From positions 1 to 11,469 of the forward strand of contig JABZGM010000055.1 of the NCBI GenBank assembly GCA_015259235.1: DNA of 11,469 nt, given 5' to 3'. The notes under the pieces were generated by a model. That model was given only the letters and a program-made list of their open reading frames with translations. It was not told the origin of the DNA and searched no databases. The first letter of the stretch is position 1. Every line of letters starts with the position of its first letter. This DNA is from Alloprevotella sp. GTDB lineage: Bacteria > Bacteroidota > Bacteroidia > Bacteroidales > Bacteroidaceae. Both the position numbers and the translations under genes were made by a program. Below are positions 1-6,884 of this stretch, in pieces.

Positions 1-113
1 AAATGTAGTGGCGCACAACCATAAACCAAAGCACTTTTGCGCACAAAATGCTATTTTTCTATACTCAACAAAAGAAAAACGCAACTAAAACTACCAGAAA
101 AACGCATTTTCGC

Positions 114-144
114 TTTTAAGATTCCAAATAAAAATGTACTTTTG
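114..144 (+). promoter_or_regulatory. Predicted asnA promoter
   Basis: TACTTTTG at 137-144 matches the Bacteroidetes -7 consensus TAnnTTTG and is followed by C, as is common. A TTTT at 114-117, 19 bases upstream, is an acceptable -33 box (consensus TTTG). Transcription would start near 150, leaving an A/T-rich leader of about 85 bases before asnA. A poorer look-alike (CACTTTTG) lies near 32-39. The rest of 1-236 shows no gene. Confidence 0.7.
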
Positions 145-236
145 CGGGTGTAAAAAATGGAAAATAGTCAGAAAATAGACTTGTTTTCTAGTGATTTGTA
201 AAACATTTCATCTCTTTATCAGATAAATCTTATCCT

Positions 237-1274
237 ATGAGCTATCTTCTCCCCCTCAACCATTATCATCCGCTCCTAGACATGAGCGAAACGGAACAAG
301 GTATTAAGGTCATTAAAGAGTTTTTTGCCGACAACCTCTCCACTGCGCTGCGCTTGCGTCGCGTCACTGCCCCACTTTTTGTGCTGCGCGGTTTGGGTAT
401 CAACGACGATTTGAGCGGAACAGAGCGTGCGGTAAACTTCCCCATTAAGGATTTGGGTGATGCTCGCGCAGAAGTGGTGCATTCGCTGGCAAAATGGAAA
501 CGACTAACTCTGGCAGAATATCAGATAGCAGAGGGATATGGCATCTACACTGACATGAATGCCATCCGCGCAGACGAGGAACTGGGCAATCTCCACAGCC
601 TTTATGTGGATCAGTGGGACTGGGAGCGCGTGATTTCACCAGAAAATCGCACTGTCAACTTCTTGAAACAAATCGTTCGCTCCATCTATGCCGCTATGCA
701 ACGCACGGAATATCTGGTGTGTGAGCGTTTTCCACAACTCACTCCGCAATTACCTGAGGAGATTTCCTTTATTCATGCCGAAACCCTGCGCCAACGCTAT
801 CCTAACATGAGTGCGAAGGAGCGTGAAGACGAAATTACCCGCCAACTTGGCGCAGTATTCATCATCGGCATTGGGGGGAAACTCGGCGATGGCGCACCAC
901 ACGACATGCGTGCCCCAGACTATGATGACTATTCTACACGCTCCGAAGAGGGACTTCCTGGACTCAATGGTGACCTTCTGGTGTGGAACGAAGTGTTAGG
1001 TCGTTCGCTGGAACTTTCCTCCATGGGCATCCGTGTGGACAAGGAGGCTTTGGAACGCCAACTCAAAGAGAGCGGACACGAAGACCGCCGTTCGCTCTAT
1101 TTCCACCAACGACTGCTCGATGGCAGCCTACCGCTCAGTGTAGGAGGTGGTATTGGTCAAAGTCGACTCTGCATGTACTATCTGCAAAAGGCGCACATCG
1201 GTGAAATCCAAGCCTCCATTTGGCCCGAAGAAATGCGACAATCTTGCAAGGAAATGGGCATTCCTTTGATTTAA
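237..1274 (+). CDS. asnA: Aspartate--ammonia ligase (ammonia-dependent asparagine synthetase)
   Basis: AsnA makes asparagine from aspartate, ammonia and ATP in the cytoplasm, through an aspartyl-AMP intermediate. At 345 residues it is close to the usual length of the family (about 330), so it appears complete. The family has a class II aminoacyl-tRNA synthetase fold. Visible signatures are DQWDWE (125-130), a glycine-rich stretch at 211-219 leading into APHDMRAPDYDDY (220-232), and a motif-3-like GGGIGQSRL (303-311) near the C-terminus. The ATG at 237 gives an N-terminus (MSYLLPLNHYHPLL) that looks normal for the family. No other gene lies nearby on this strand and it has its own promoter, so it is probably monocistronic. 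Its stop codon lies inside the TTAA that begins the adjoining 201-base repeat, so the repeat touches the gene without changing the essential C-terminal motifs. Identification is firm. Confidence 0.96.
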   Translation: MSYLLPLNHYHPLLDMSETEQGIKVIKEFFADNLSTALRLRRVTAPLFVLRGLGINDDLSGTERAVNFPIKDLGDARAEVVHSLAKWKRLTLAEYQIAEGYGIYTDMNAIRADEELGNLHSLYVDQWDWERVISPENRTVNFLKQIVRSIYAAMQRTEYLVCERFPQLTPQLPEEISFIHAETLRQRYPNMSAKEREDEITRQLGAVFIIGIGGKLGDGAPHDMRAPDYDDYSTRSEEGLPGLNGDLLVWNEVLGRSLELSSMGIRVDKEALERQLKESGHEDRRSLYFHQRLLDGSLPLSVGGGIGQSRLCMYYLQKAHIGEIQASIWPEEMRQSCKEMGIPLI

Positions 1275-1471
1275 GCCCAATCGGTCATTAGATCCTGAAC
1301 AGATTTCATGAGGTTGTTGAGTAGATTGTTTGCCGTTAGTTCGAAGGCGTAGTGGGCTACGGCGAGAACGAACGAAAAACAAGATGCCAACAAGAAAATG
1401 AAAGATGACAGGAAGTTATCTTCTCCATAACGTTCTGCACTATAACGGTCTAACGACCGATTTGGGTTTAA
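1271..1471 (-). repeat. 201-base repeat with terminal inverted repeats, copy 1
   Basis: The two ends are inverted copies of each other: TTAAGCCCAATCGGTCATTA at 1271-1290 against the complement of 1451-1471 (TTAAACCCAAATCGGTCGTTA), continuing a few bases inward, with about three substitutions and one inserted base. The complement of 10877-11077 aligns to the whole unit at about 80% identity by hand alignment, and best over the ends. Size and ends resemble a MITE (a small non-autonomous transposable element), but no transposase is present. TTAA stands at both ends and may be a duplicated target site or part of the inverted repeat. The left TTAA contains the asnA stop codon. The strand given is that of the internal reading frame. 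Confidence 0.8.
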
Positions 1472-1483
1472 TATCCTTGGTTT
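1271..1483 (-). other. 70-codon open frame inside repeat copy 1, no normal start codon
   Basis: On the minus strand a frame is open from just after a TAG (1484-1486) to a TAA formed by the TTAA at the repeat end. It encodes a polar start (NRSLDRYSAERYGEDN), a hydrophobic segment (FLSSFIFLLASCFSFVLAVA) that could cross a membrane, then an Asn/Leu-rich amphipathic tail ending MTDWA. There is no ATG, GTG or TTG before the hydrophobic segment, so it is unlikely to be translated as it stands. The same frame is recognisable in copy 2 for about 40 codons, with several silent differences, and then breaks by frameshift. It may be a decayed small membrane-protein gene or a chance property of the repeat. 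I do not recognise the protein. Confidence 0.3.
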
Positions 1484-1510
1484 CTAAAAGCAACCACAAT
1501 AGATGCTAGA

Positions 1511-1566
1511 AAAAGGGCTGGCACAATGAGACTCTTTCGAGAACTTCATTGCGCCAGCCTATTTTT
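1511..1566. terminator. Two-sided terminator between asnA and cysE
   Basis: GGCTGGC (1516-1522) pairs with GCCAGCC (1553-1559). The arms continue inward through CAATGA/TCATTG and TCT/AGA, with a few mismatches, to a TTCG tetraloop (1536-1539). TATTTTT follows on the plus strand, and AAAA at 1511-1514 gives a U-run on the minus strand. It can therefore end both asnA and the convergent cysE. The other bases of 1472-1652 hold no gene that I can see. Confidence 0.85.
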
Positions 1567-1652
1567 GTATCGCACTATTCGATGTTGCTATTGAGCACGC
1601 TTAGCATGAGCAAGGATATGCTCCACCCTTCCCTTCATGGCAAGGCAAACCG

Positions 1653-2513
1653 CTAGATGCCGCCTCCGTCTTCAAAGGTGGCGCCGAGGGTGGTTTTGCT
1701 CTGCAACATGCGACTGTGTGGAGGCATAGCTTGCGTACACCACACGTTACCTCCAATGATGCTGTCGTGACCGATGGTGATACGCCCCAACACCGTGGCA
1801 TTACTATAGATAACCACATTGTCTTCAATAATGGGATGACGCGGCACATTCATCAACGACCCGTCTTCTGCCTTGCGGAAACTGCGTGCACCGAGGGTGA
1901 CGCCTTGATAGAGACGCACATTGCGCCCGATGATACAGGTTTCTCCTATCACCACACCCGTGCCATGATCGATGGCAAAGGCTTCTCCTATCTGCGCACC
2001 AGGATGGATGTCGATGCCTGTCTGTGCATGTGCCAATTCGCTGATAATGCGTGGCAAAATGGGCACTTTGGCACGGAGCAAGGCATTAGCCATGCGATAA
2101 TGTAGGATGGCTTTCACCGAAGGATAGCACAAGATAACCTCCGAAAACGTGGTGGACGAAGGGTCGCCATCGTAAATTGCTGCAACATCTAGTCCTATGA
2201 GGCGGCGCAACTCGGGGAGACACTCCATGAAAGCCGTGGTGATTTGGCGCGAACAACAGTCTTCTCCAGCCACCAAAAGGGCTTGTCGCACCTGTTCGAG
2301 GAGGATGCGCGAGAGTTTCGACAAGCATTCCACCGTGGGGCGCGAAGTGAAATAACCTGGAAATACCAAGTCACGCAACAACGTCACGGCTTCTTCGAGT
2401 TGAGCTGGCACGATGCCGTCAGCTTCTCCCAATGGGATGTGAGGATCGGGCTGAGCAAGCGCTACGGTGAGTTGAGCGATTTGATCGGGATTAAGGAGGG
2501 GTTGGAGTGTCAT
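1653..2513 (-). CDS. cysE: Serine O-acetyltransferase
   Basis: CysE transfers acetyl from acetyl-CoA to L-serine, giving O-acetylserine for CysK; it is the committed and normally cysteine-inhibited step of cysteine synthesis. From the ATG at 2513 (MTLQPLLNPDQIAQ) the protein has 286 residues: a helical N-terminal domain (to about 160), then a left-handed beta-helix of hexapeptide repeats. Catalytic positions are visible: D169/H170 in DIHPGAQIG and H226 in VPRHPIIED, matching the E. coli D157/H158 and H193 motifs; IDHGTGVVIGET (181-192) is also typical. The frame stays open to an ATG at 2642, but a good -7 promoter element lies inside that extension and the extra 43 residues have no family character, so 2513 is preferred. 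The longer N-terminal domain resembles the EpsC-type enzymes of Bacteroidetes. The protein ends GGGI; a terminal Ile is the residue that enters the CysK active site in the cysteine synthase complex. Confidence 0.94.
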   Translation of the reverse strand: MTLQPLLNPDQIAQLTVALAQPDPHIPLGEADGIVPAQLEEAVTLLRDLVFPGYFTSRPTVECLSKLSRILLEQVRQALLVAGEDCCSRQITTAFMECLPELRRLIGLDVAAIYDGDPSSTTFSEVILCYPSVKAILHYRMANALLRAKVPILPRIISELAHAQTGIDIHPGAQIGEAFAIDHGTGVVIGETCIIGRNVRLYQGVTLGARSFRKAEDGSLMNVPRHPIIEDNVVIYSNATVLGRITIGHDSIIGGNVWCTQAMPPHSRMLQSKTTLGATFEDGGGI

Positions 2514-2580
2514 GAAGAGAAAATGCAAAAACACACCTATTTTATAAGGCGTGCATCCTAGATGTTTGCTTATAAACTTG

Positions 2581-2588
2581 TAAATTTG
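2581..2588 (+). promoter_or_regulatory. Predicted cysK promoter (-7 element)
   Basis: TAAATTTG, followed by CG, matches TAnnTTTG on the plus strand and is the only good match between cysE and cysK in that direction. No clear -33 box is at the expected spacing; a TTTG at 2565-2568 is too close. The start of transcription would be near 2595, giving a leader of about 93 bases. Confidence 0.6.
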
Positions 2589-2612
2589 CGGTAGAGAACT
2601 ATCGTACCACTG

Positions 2613-2620
2613 CAAAGTTA
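2613..2620 (-). promoter_or_regulatory. Predicted cysE promoter (-7 element)
   Basis: Read on the minus strand, 2620 down to 2613 is TAACTTTG followed by C, an exact TAnnTTTG. TTCG at 2645-2642, 21 bases upstream, is a one-mismatch -33 box. Transcription would start near 2606 and leave a leader of about 93 bases before the ATG at 2513. This element points towards the cysK promoter rather than away from it. Confidence 0.65.
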
Positions 2621-2687
2621 CGCATAAATCCGCAGATGCCACGAATTTCTCTCCCCAAACTCTCTATTTACTCTCAACACAAAGCCT

Positions 2688-3620
2688 ATGTCTAAAATAG
2701 CTTCTTCTGCACTTGCTCTCGTGGGACACACTCCCCTTGTAGAAACTGCACGCGTGGCTGCTGAATTTCAGCTCAAAGCGCGCGTACTTGTCAAATTAGA
2801 ATCCTTTAATCCCGCAGGTTCGGTGAAAGATCGCACCGCCCTCGCTATGATTGAAGCCGCAGAACGCGAAGGCAAACTCTCCCCAGGTGCCACCATCGTT
2901 GAAGCCACGAGCGGAAACACGGGTGTGGGACTCGCCTTTGTCGCTGCCATCAAGGGCTACAAAGCCATCATCGTGATGCCCGAAACCATGAGTATCGAAC
3001 GCCGGCGCTTGGTGGCTGCCTATGGTGCCGAAGTGGTGCTCACCCCAGGTGCCGAAGGCATGAAAGGAGCCTTGGCAAAAGCCGAAGAGATTCGTCTAAA
3101 CACCTCAGGCGCGGTCACATTAGGACAATTTGTCAATCCAGCTAATCCACAGGTTCATTTCAACACGACTGGCGTGGAAATCGCCCAAGACACCCAAGGT
3201 GAAGTCGACATATTGGTGGCAGGCGTGGGCACAGGTGGCACCGTGAGTGGCGCTGGTTTCTACCTAAAAACGCAAAAGTCATCCATTCGCATCGTGGCAG
3301 TAGAACCCGCAGACTCGCCCGTGCTCAGTGGTGGTCAAGCAGGTGCCCACAAGATTCAAGGCATTGGCGCAGGCTTCATCCCCGAAACTTACAATCCAGC
3401 TGTGGTGGACGAAGTGATGCAAGTCACCAACGAAGAGGCGTACGAAGCCGCTCGCTTGCTTGGACGAAAAGAAGGCATCCTCTGCGGAGTGTCGTCGGGT
3501 GCTGCTTTTCATGCCGCAATCTCCTTGGCACAAAAGCCAGAAAACGAAGGAAAAACCATCGTTGCCATCCTCCCCGACACAGGAGAACGCTACCTCTCGA
3601 CCCCTCTGTTTGGAGAATAA
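2688..3620 (+). CDS. cysK: Cysteine synthase (O-acetylserine sulfhydrylase)
   Basis: CysK is the PLP enzyme that joins sulfide to O-acetylserine to give cysteine, downstream of the adjacent CysE. Its 310 residues are normal for CysK. The PLP lysine is K47 in NPAGSVKDR (41-49); the substrate-carboxylate loop is TSGNTG (74-79); the phosphate-binding loop is GTGGT (181-185); the serine that contacts the PLP ring nitrogen lies in GVSSGAA (267-273). No regulatory CBS domain is attached, so this is the biosynthetic type rather than cystathionine beta-synthase. The start ATG follows the leader from the predicted promoter at 2581-2588. It is transcribed away from cysE, with which it shares the 174-base promoter region, and ends at a strong terminator 164 bases downstream. 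CysK and CysM are hard to separate by eye; CysK is preferred because of the neighbouring CysE with a binding tail. Confidence 0.95.
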   Translation: MSKIASSALALVGHTPLVETARVAAEFQLKARVLVKLESFNPAGSVKDRTALAMIEAAEREGKLSPGATIVEATSGNTGVGLAFVAAIKGYKAIIVMPETMSIERRRLVAAYGAEVVLTPGAEGMKGALAKAEEIRLNTSGAVTLGQFVNPANPQVHFNTTGVEIAQDTQGEVDILVAGVGTGGTVSGAGFYLKTQKSSIRIVAVEPADSPVLSGGQAGAHKIQGIGAGFIPETYNPAVVDEVMQVTNEEAYEAARLLGRKEGILCGVSSGAAFHAAISLAQKPENEGKTIVAILPDTGERYLSTPLFGE

Positions 3621-3783
3621 GTCCTACACATTCCAGACCGCGTGAGCACTTTGGTACAACTCTACTCAATGAGGATGTGATCATTTCCTTTTTAGCCGTT
3701 GCACCTTCCATTCTCCAGCGATGCACTCCCCCAAATGCCCTCAGCAGGTCAGTCATTTAGGGACAGCTCACGCACAAAAGACT
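3621..3783. other. cysK 3' untranslated stretch, no gene seen
   Basis: These 163 bases lie between the cysK stop and its terminator. The short open frames that cross it on either strand are not bounded by a promoter and have no recognisable protein character. It looks like a long 3' untranslated region. With the terminator and the amidase promoter it makes up the whole 342-base gap before the next gene. Confidence 0.5.
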
Positions 3784-3825
3784 CAAATTCGCCCTACTTC
3801 CCCCTAAAGAAGTGGGGCGAATTTG
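3784..3825 (+). terminator. Rho-independent-like terminator after cysK
   Basis: CAAATTCGCCCTACTTC (3784-3800) pairs with GAAGTGGGGCGAATTTG (3809-3825): a 17-bp stem with a single G-U pair and an eight-base loop (CCCCTAAA). The following TTGTTCC is a modest U-rich tail. On the minus strand the hairpin is followed by a short T-run (from 3775-3779), but no minus-strand gene needs it. Confidence 0.85.
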
Positions 3826-3932
3826 TTGTTCCTAAGTAGTGATTTCACCGATACCACGGGTGGAATGTGCTAAATATCCGACACAAACAAGACTATTCTA
3901 CCAGAAATGAGGGCTATTCCCCCGAAAATGAT

Positions 3933-3940
3933 TAACTTTG
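3933..3940 (+). promoter_or_regulatory. Predicted promoter of the amidase-MCE unit
   Basis: TAACTTTG, followed by CC, matches the TAnnTTTG -7 element. No convincing -33 box is seen. Transcription would begin near 3947, only about 16 bases before the first possible ATG (3963) and about 31 before the second (3978). Confidence 0.6.
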
Positions 3941-3962
3941 CCAGGCAACATCATTTCAAACG

Positions 3963-5852
3963 ATGCTACATACTACTATGATTTCTCGAAACCATTGGGC
4001 ACGACTCGTCTGGATGCTCATGCTACTCTTCACAGTGGCGTGGGGCAGTGGTGCGTGCTTATCGGTCAACGCAGCAACAAAACGTCCCTTCGTGCTCGTC
4101 ATTGACGCTGGACACGGCGGAAAAGATGCCGGAGCAGTGGGACAGCTCACCAAAGAAAAAGACATCAACCTCAATGTGGCTCTGGCACTCGGCAGACTGG
4201 TCGAACAAAACTGCCCTAACGTCAAGGTGATTTACACCCGAAAGACCGACGTTTTTGTCACCCTTCAAGGACGCGCAGATATTGCCAACCGCAACAAAGC
4301 GGATCTCTTTATCTCGGTACACACCAATTCGTCACCAGTGGGAAAAGCAGCTCCGATGGGGGCAGAAACTTACACCCTGGGTATGCACCGCGCAGCGGAC
4401 AACCTCGAAGTGGCAAAGCGAGAAAACAGTGTCATCACCCAAGAAAGCAACTACAAACAGACTTATCACAACTTCGATCCTCGCAAGTCGGAGAGCTATA
4501 TCATCTTCGAATTTATGCAAGATCGCAATATGCAGCAGAGTGTCGACCTTGCGCGTGCCATCCAGCGGAACTACACCTCCTCAGGTCGCCACAATAAAGG
4601 GGTGCACCAAGCTGGTTTTCTCGTGCTCCGTGCCACCTCCATGCCTTCGGTACTCACCGAATTAGGCTTCATTTCCAACACCGAAGAGGAAAAATTCCTA
4701 CACTCTCGCCAAGGAGTAGAAACTTTGGCACGCGCCATCTTCGAAGGGTTTAAGGCTTATCGTCAAAAGCATCATGCCGAAAACGTGCTTTCTCCCGAAA
4801 ATACGAACGATGAAGACGAAGTCCAACCTTTGGTAGCTGAAAATGCTCCCACTACTGAACCCTTGTCTCCACGAGATGCCGTGCGCAACTCTATGACTGT
4901 GCCCCAACCCGTGGATATCTCCACACTCAAAGCCGAGGTGGTACCCGTGCCCACGCGCCCTTTTGGGCAACCGGCAACTCCAGTGGAGAAAACGCATGGA
5001 GAGACTGCTAAGGTTATCTCCTTGCCCGAACTTCCCCCTGCAGTTGCCACAGCAAATTCTGTCACGACCACAGCGACAGTTCACCAAGATTCTCTGGTGC
5101 CCATGCTACCAGTGGAAGTGACCACCCCACAACTCGACACCACCGCACCCCTAGTGGCAGAACAGACGTCCCAAACGATCAACGCCCTCGTGCTTCCCCC
5201 CACCCAGAAGCTCCCCCAAACTGCAACGACAACCACTAAAGCAGTGGATGTGCTTACGGTCGAGACATCTCAGGACCACAAAATAATGCCCAAAGAGGTC
5301 AACATGGTCGAGACAACGGTCAAAACTGTGAAGCATGATGTCAACGCCACAAAACAGGAGGTCAGAGTAGTTCAACAAGAAGCGAAAGCAACTTCCAAGG
5401 AACTAAAGGTGGTAGCTCAAGAGGCAAAGAGAACTCAACCTGAAGTTAAGGCGCAGAAGCAAGAAACTAAGGCTGAAAAACAAGAATCTAAGACAACCAC
5501 AAAGGAAACGAAGGAAAAGCAGAAAAAAGAAACGCAGACGACTCCCAAAGTTCCTGAAAAATCTAATAACGCACGTCCTGTATTTAAAGTACAACTCTTC
5601 ACCATCGACCGCGCACTTCGCAGTGACGACCGACATTTCAAAGGACTTTCGCCCGTAGAATACTACGAAGAAGATGGGCGCTACAAATATACCTACGGTG
5701 CAACCACAAGCTATGAAGAAGCCAAACGGCTGCAAAAAGAAATAGCAGACCGATTTCCCGAAACCTTTGTCGTTGCATTCCTCAATCATCAACGCACAGA
5801 ACTTGCCGAAGCAATAAAGCTCTCTAAGCCCACGCCAAATGGCAAAAACTAA
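3963..5852 (+). CDS. N-acetylmuramoyl-L-alanine amidase (Amidase_3) with heptad repeat and SPOR-like C-terminus
   Basis: This is a zinc amidase that cuts the amide bond between MurNAc and the stem peptide of peptidoglycan, acting in the periplasm. Order of parts in 629 residues: signal peptide (hydrophobic core about 15-30, likely cut near VNA-AT, 36-38); Amidase_3 domain about 41-265; Pro/Thr/Val-rich low-complexity linker about 275-450; nine tandem seven-residue units (453-515); Lys/Glu-rich join; SPOR-like domain about 537-612, starting FKVQLF and including YKYTYGATTSYEEA. Expected zinc ligands are present: H51 in DAGHGG, E65 in KEKD and H120 in ISVHTN; the catalytic Glu is E233 in LTELGFISN. 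SPOR domains bind peptidoglycan stripped of stem peptides, so the tail probably targets the enzyme to septal or remodelled wall. The start could be M1 (3963) or M6 (3978); both keep the signal peptide. It overlaps the next gene and is probably cotranslated with it. Confidence 0.92.
   Translation: MLHTTMISRNHWARLVWMLMLLFTVAWGSGACLSVNAATKRPFVLVIDAGHGGKDAGAVGQLTKEKDINLNVALALGRLVEQNCPNVKVIYTRKTDVFVTLQGRADIANRNKADLFISVHTNSSPVGKAAPMGAETYTLGMHRAADNLEVAKRENSVITQESNYKQTYHNFDPRKSESYIIFEFMQDRNMQQSVDLARAIQRNYTSSGRHNKGVHQAGFLVLRATSMPSVLTELGFISNTEEEKFLHSRQGVETLARAIFEGFKAYRQKHHAENVLSPENTNDEDEVQPLVAENAPTTEPLSPRDAVRNSMTVPQPVDISTLKAEVVPVPTRPFGQPATPVEKTHGETAKVISLPELPPAVATANSVTTTATVHQDSLVPMLPVEVTTPQLDTTAPLVAEQTSQTINALVLPPTQKLPQTATTTTKAVDVLTVETSQDHKIMPKEVNMVETTVKTVKHDVNATKQEVRVVQQEAKATSKELKVVAQEAKRTQPEVKAQKQETKAEKQESKTTTKETKEKQKKETQTTPKVPEKSNNARPVFKVQLFTIDRALRSDDRHFKGLSPVEYYEEDGRYKYTYGATTSYEEAKRLQKEIADRFPETFVVAFLNHQRTELAEAIKLSKPTPNGKN
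5319..5507 (+). repeat. Nine tandem 21-base units coding heptads in the amidase linker
   Basis: Residues 453-515 divide cleanly into nine seven-residue units: VKTVKHD, VNATKQE, VRVVQQE, AKATSKE, LKVVAQE, AKRTQPE, VKAQKQE, TKAEKQE, SKTTTKE. Every unit ends in an acidic residue and most have Lys or Arg at position 2. A tenth, irregular unit (TKEKQKKE) follows. Protein periodicity is strong while the DNA units have diverged, so this is an old expansion under selection for the seven-residue pattern. Confidence 0.8.
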
Positions 5853-6783
5853 ACCTCACCACATGTTCAAGATTACTCGCGAAATTAAAATTGCTCTCAC
5901 CACTATCGCTGCGGGCATCTTGCTCTTTGTAGGCATCAACTTCCTCAAAGGCATCAATATTTTCGAGTCAAGCAATTCCTACTATGTCAAGTTTAAGGAC
6001 ATCAAAGGGCTTGCTGTCTCCAATGCCGTTTATGCTAACGGCTATCCTGTGGGCATCGTCCGCGACATCAACTATAATTATAGTGACAACAATGGCGTGG
6101 TCGTGCGCATCGAGTTGGACAAAAATATGAAGGTGCCCCAAGGTACGACAGCGGAACTCGAAGTTGCCCTCATGGGCGGTGTGACAATGAACCTCCTCCT
6201 TGGCGCTAATCCAACAGCCGTGGTTGCACCTTTCGACACCATCTCCGGCGGACTCCACCAAGGTGCCATGGAACAAGCTGGCGCGATGCTGCCACAAGTG
6301 CAACAGATGTTGCCCAAGGTGGACAGTCTCCTTACCAACCTCAATCGTCTAACGGCGGCGGCAGAGCTCCAACAAACGATTGTCAATGCTGCGCAAATCA
6401 CGGAGCACCTCAAGCACACCACTGCACGTTTGGATGGACTCATGGCGAAGGATGTGCCCATGATGATGGCAAACCTCAACCACACTGCTGCCAATGCTGC
6501 CACTTTGAGTGGAAAATTGGCAAAGGTTGATGTGGACAGTACGATGCAAAATGTCAATGGTACGCTCAACGATGTGCGCCAAATGACAGGACAACTCACC
6601 AACGTGATGAGCGACATGCAGCAAAAGCTCAATTCTAAAAACAACACTCTCGGGGCATTCCTCCACGATCGCACCCTCTATGACCACCTTACCCGCACGG
6701 TGACCAACGCTGACTCTCTTCTCTATGATGTGAGAAAGTCGCCTAAACGATACGTCCACTTCTCCATCTTCGGACGCAAGTAA
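5839..6783 (+). CDS. MCE-domain (MlaD-type) lipid transport protein
   Basis: MCE proteins are membrane-anchored, form periplasmic rings and carry phospholipid or other lipids between membranes with an MlaE/MlaF-type ABC transporter. Here 314 residues comprise a short cytoplasmic start, one transmembrane segment (about 16-36), an MCE domain about 45-123 (YYVKFKDIKGLAVSNAVYAN to VTMNLLLG) and a long helical, Gln/Asn/Leu-rich region (about 145-298) suited to a coiled coil. It ends in a basic RKSPKRYVHFSIFGRK tail of the sort seen in Bacteroidetes MCE proteins. The ATG at 5839 lies inside the amidase gene (14-base overlap, including its stop); the internal ATG at 5863 (MFKITREIKIAL) also gives a family-like N-terminus and cannot be excluded. 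No permease or ATPase partner is in the window; such genes are probably elsewhere. Ends before a strong terminator. The substrate is unknown. Confidence 0.9.
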   Translation: MAKTKPHHMFKITREIKIALTTIAAGILLFVGINFLKGINIFESSNSYYVKFKDIKGLAVSNAVYANGYPVGIVRDINYNYSDNNGVVVRIELDKNMKVPQGTTAELEVALMGGVTMNLLLGANPTAVVAPFDTISGGLHQGAMEQAGAMLPQVQQMLPKVDSLLTNLNRLTAAAELQQTIVNAAQITEHLKHTTARLDGLMAKDVPMMMANLNHTAANAATLSGKLAKVDVDSTMQNVNGTLNDVRQMTGQLTNVMSDMQQKLNSKNNTLGAFLHDRTLYDHLTRTVTNADSLLYDVRKSPKRYVHFSIFGRK

Positions 6784-6884
6784 AAACCTCCAGGTAGAGC
6801 CTTTGAGCTCAGCTCACTCTCAATTCTACCCATGCGGCAACGCTGGTTGCGCTCTCCACACTTTTTTGCGAGGAGTAACGTCCA

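Noticed and set aside
1128..1382. Minus-strand 84-codon frame across the asnA end and repeat
   Set aside because: Different frame from the one conserved between repeat copies, antisense to asnA, basic low-information translation.
1271..1471. Whole repeat read simply as the asnA terminator
   Set aside because: The inverted ends are 150 bases apart with no U-run, and a proper terminator lies at 1511-1566; the second copy shows it is a dispersed element.
2514..2642. 43-residue N-terminal extension of CysE from the ATG at 2642
   Set aside because: The predicted cysE promoter lies inside it, the residues have no family character, and MTLQPLLNPDQ at 2513 is a natural start.
3424..3756. 110-codon minus-strand frame across the cysK end
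   Set aside because: Overlaps conserved cysK coding, shows no domain or promoter, and would be transcribed from an intergenic stretch with no TAnnTTTG in that direction.
6078..6674. 198-codon open frame antisense to the MCE gene
   Set aside because: Cys/Ser/Arg-rich translation typical of a shadow frame; the opposite strand has a complete MCE protein.
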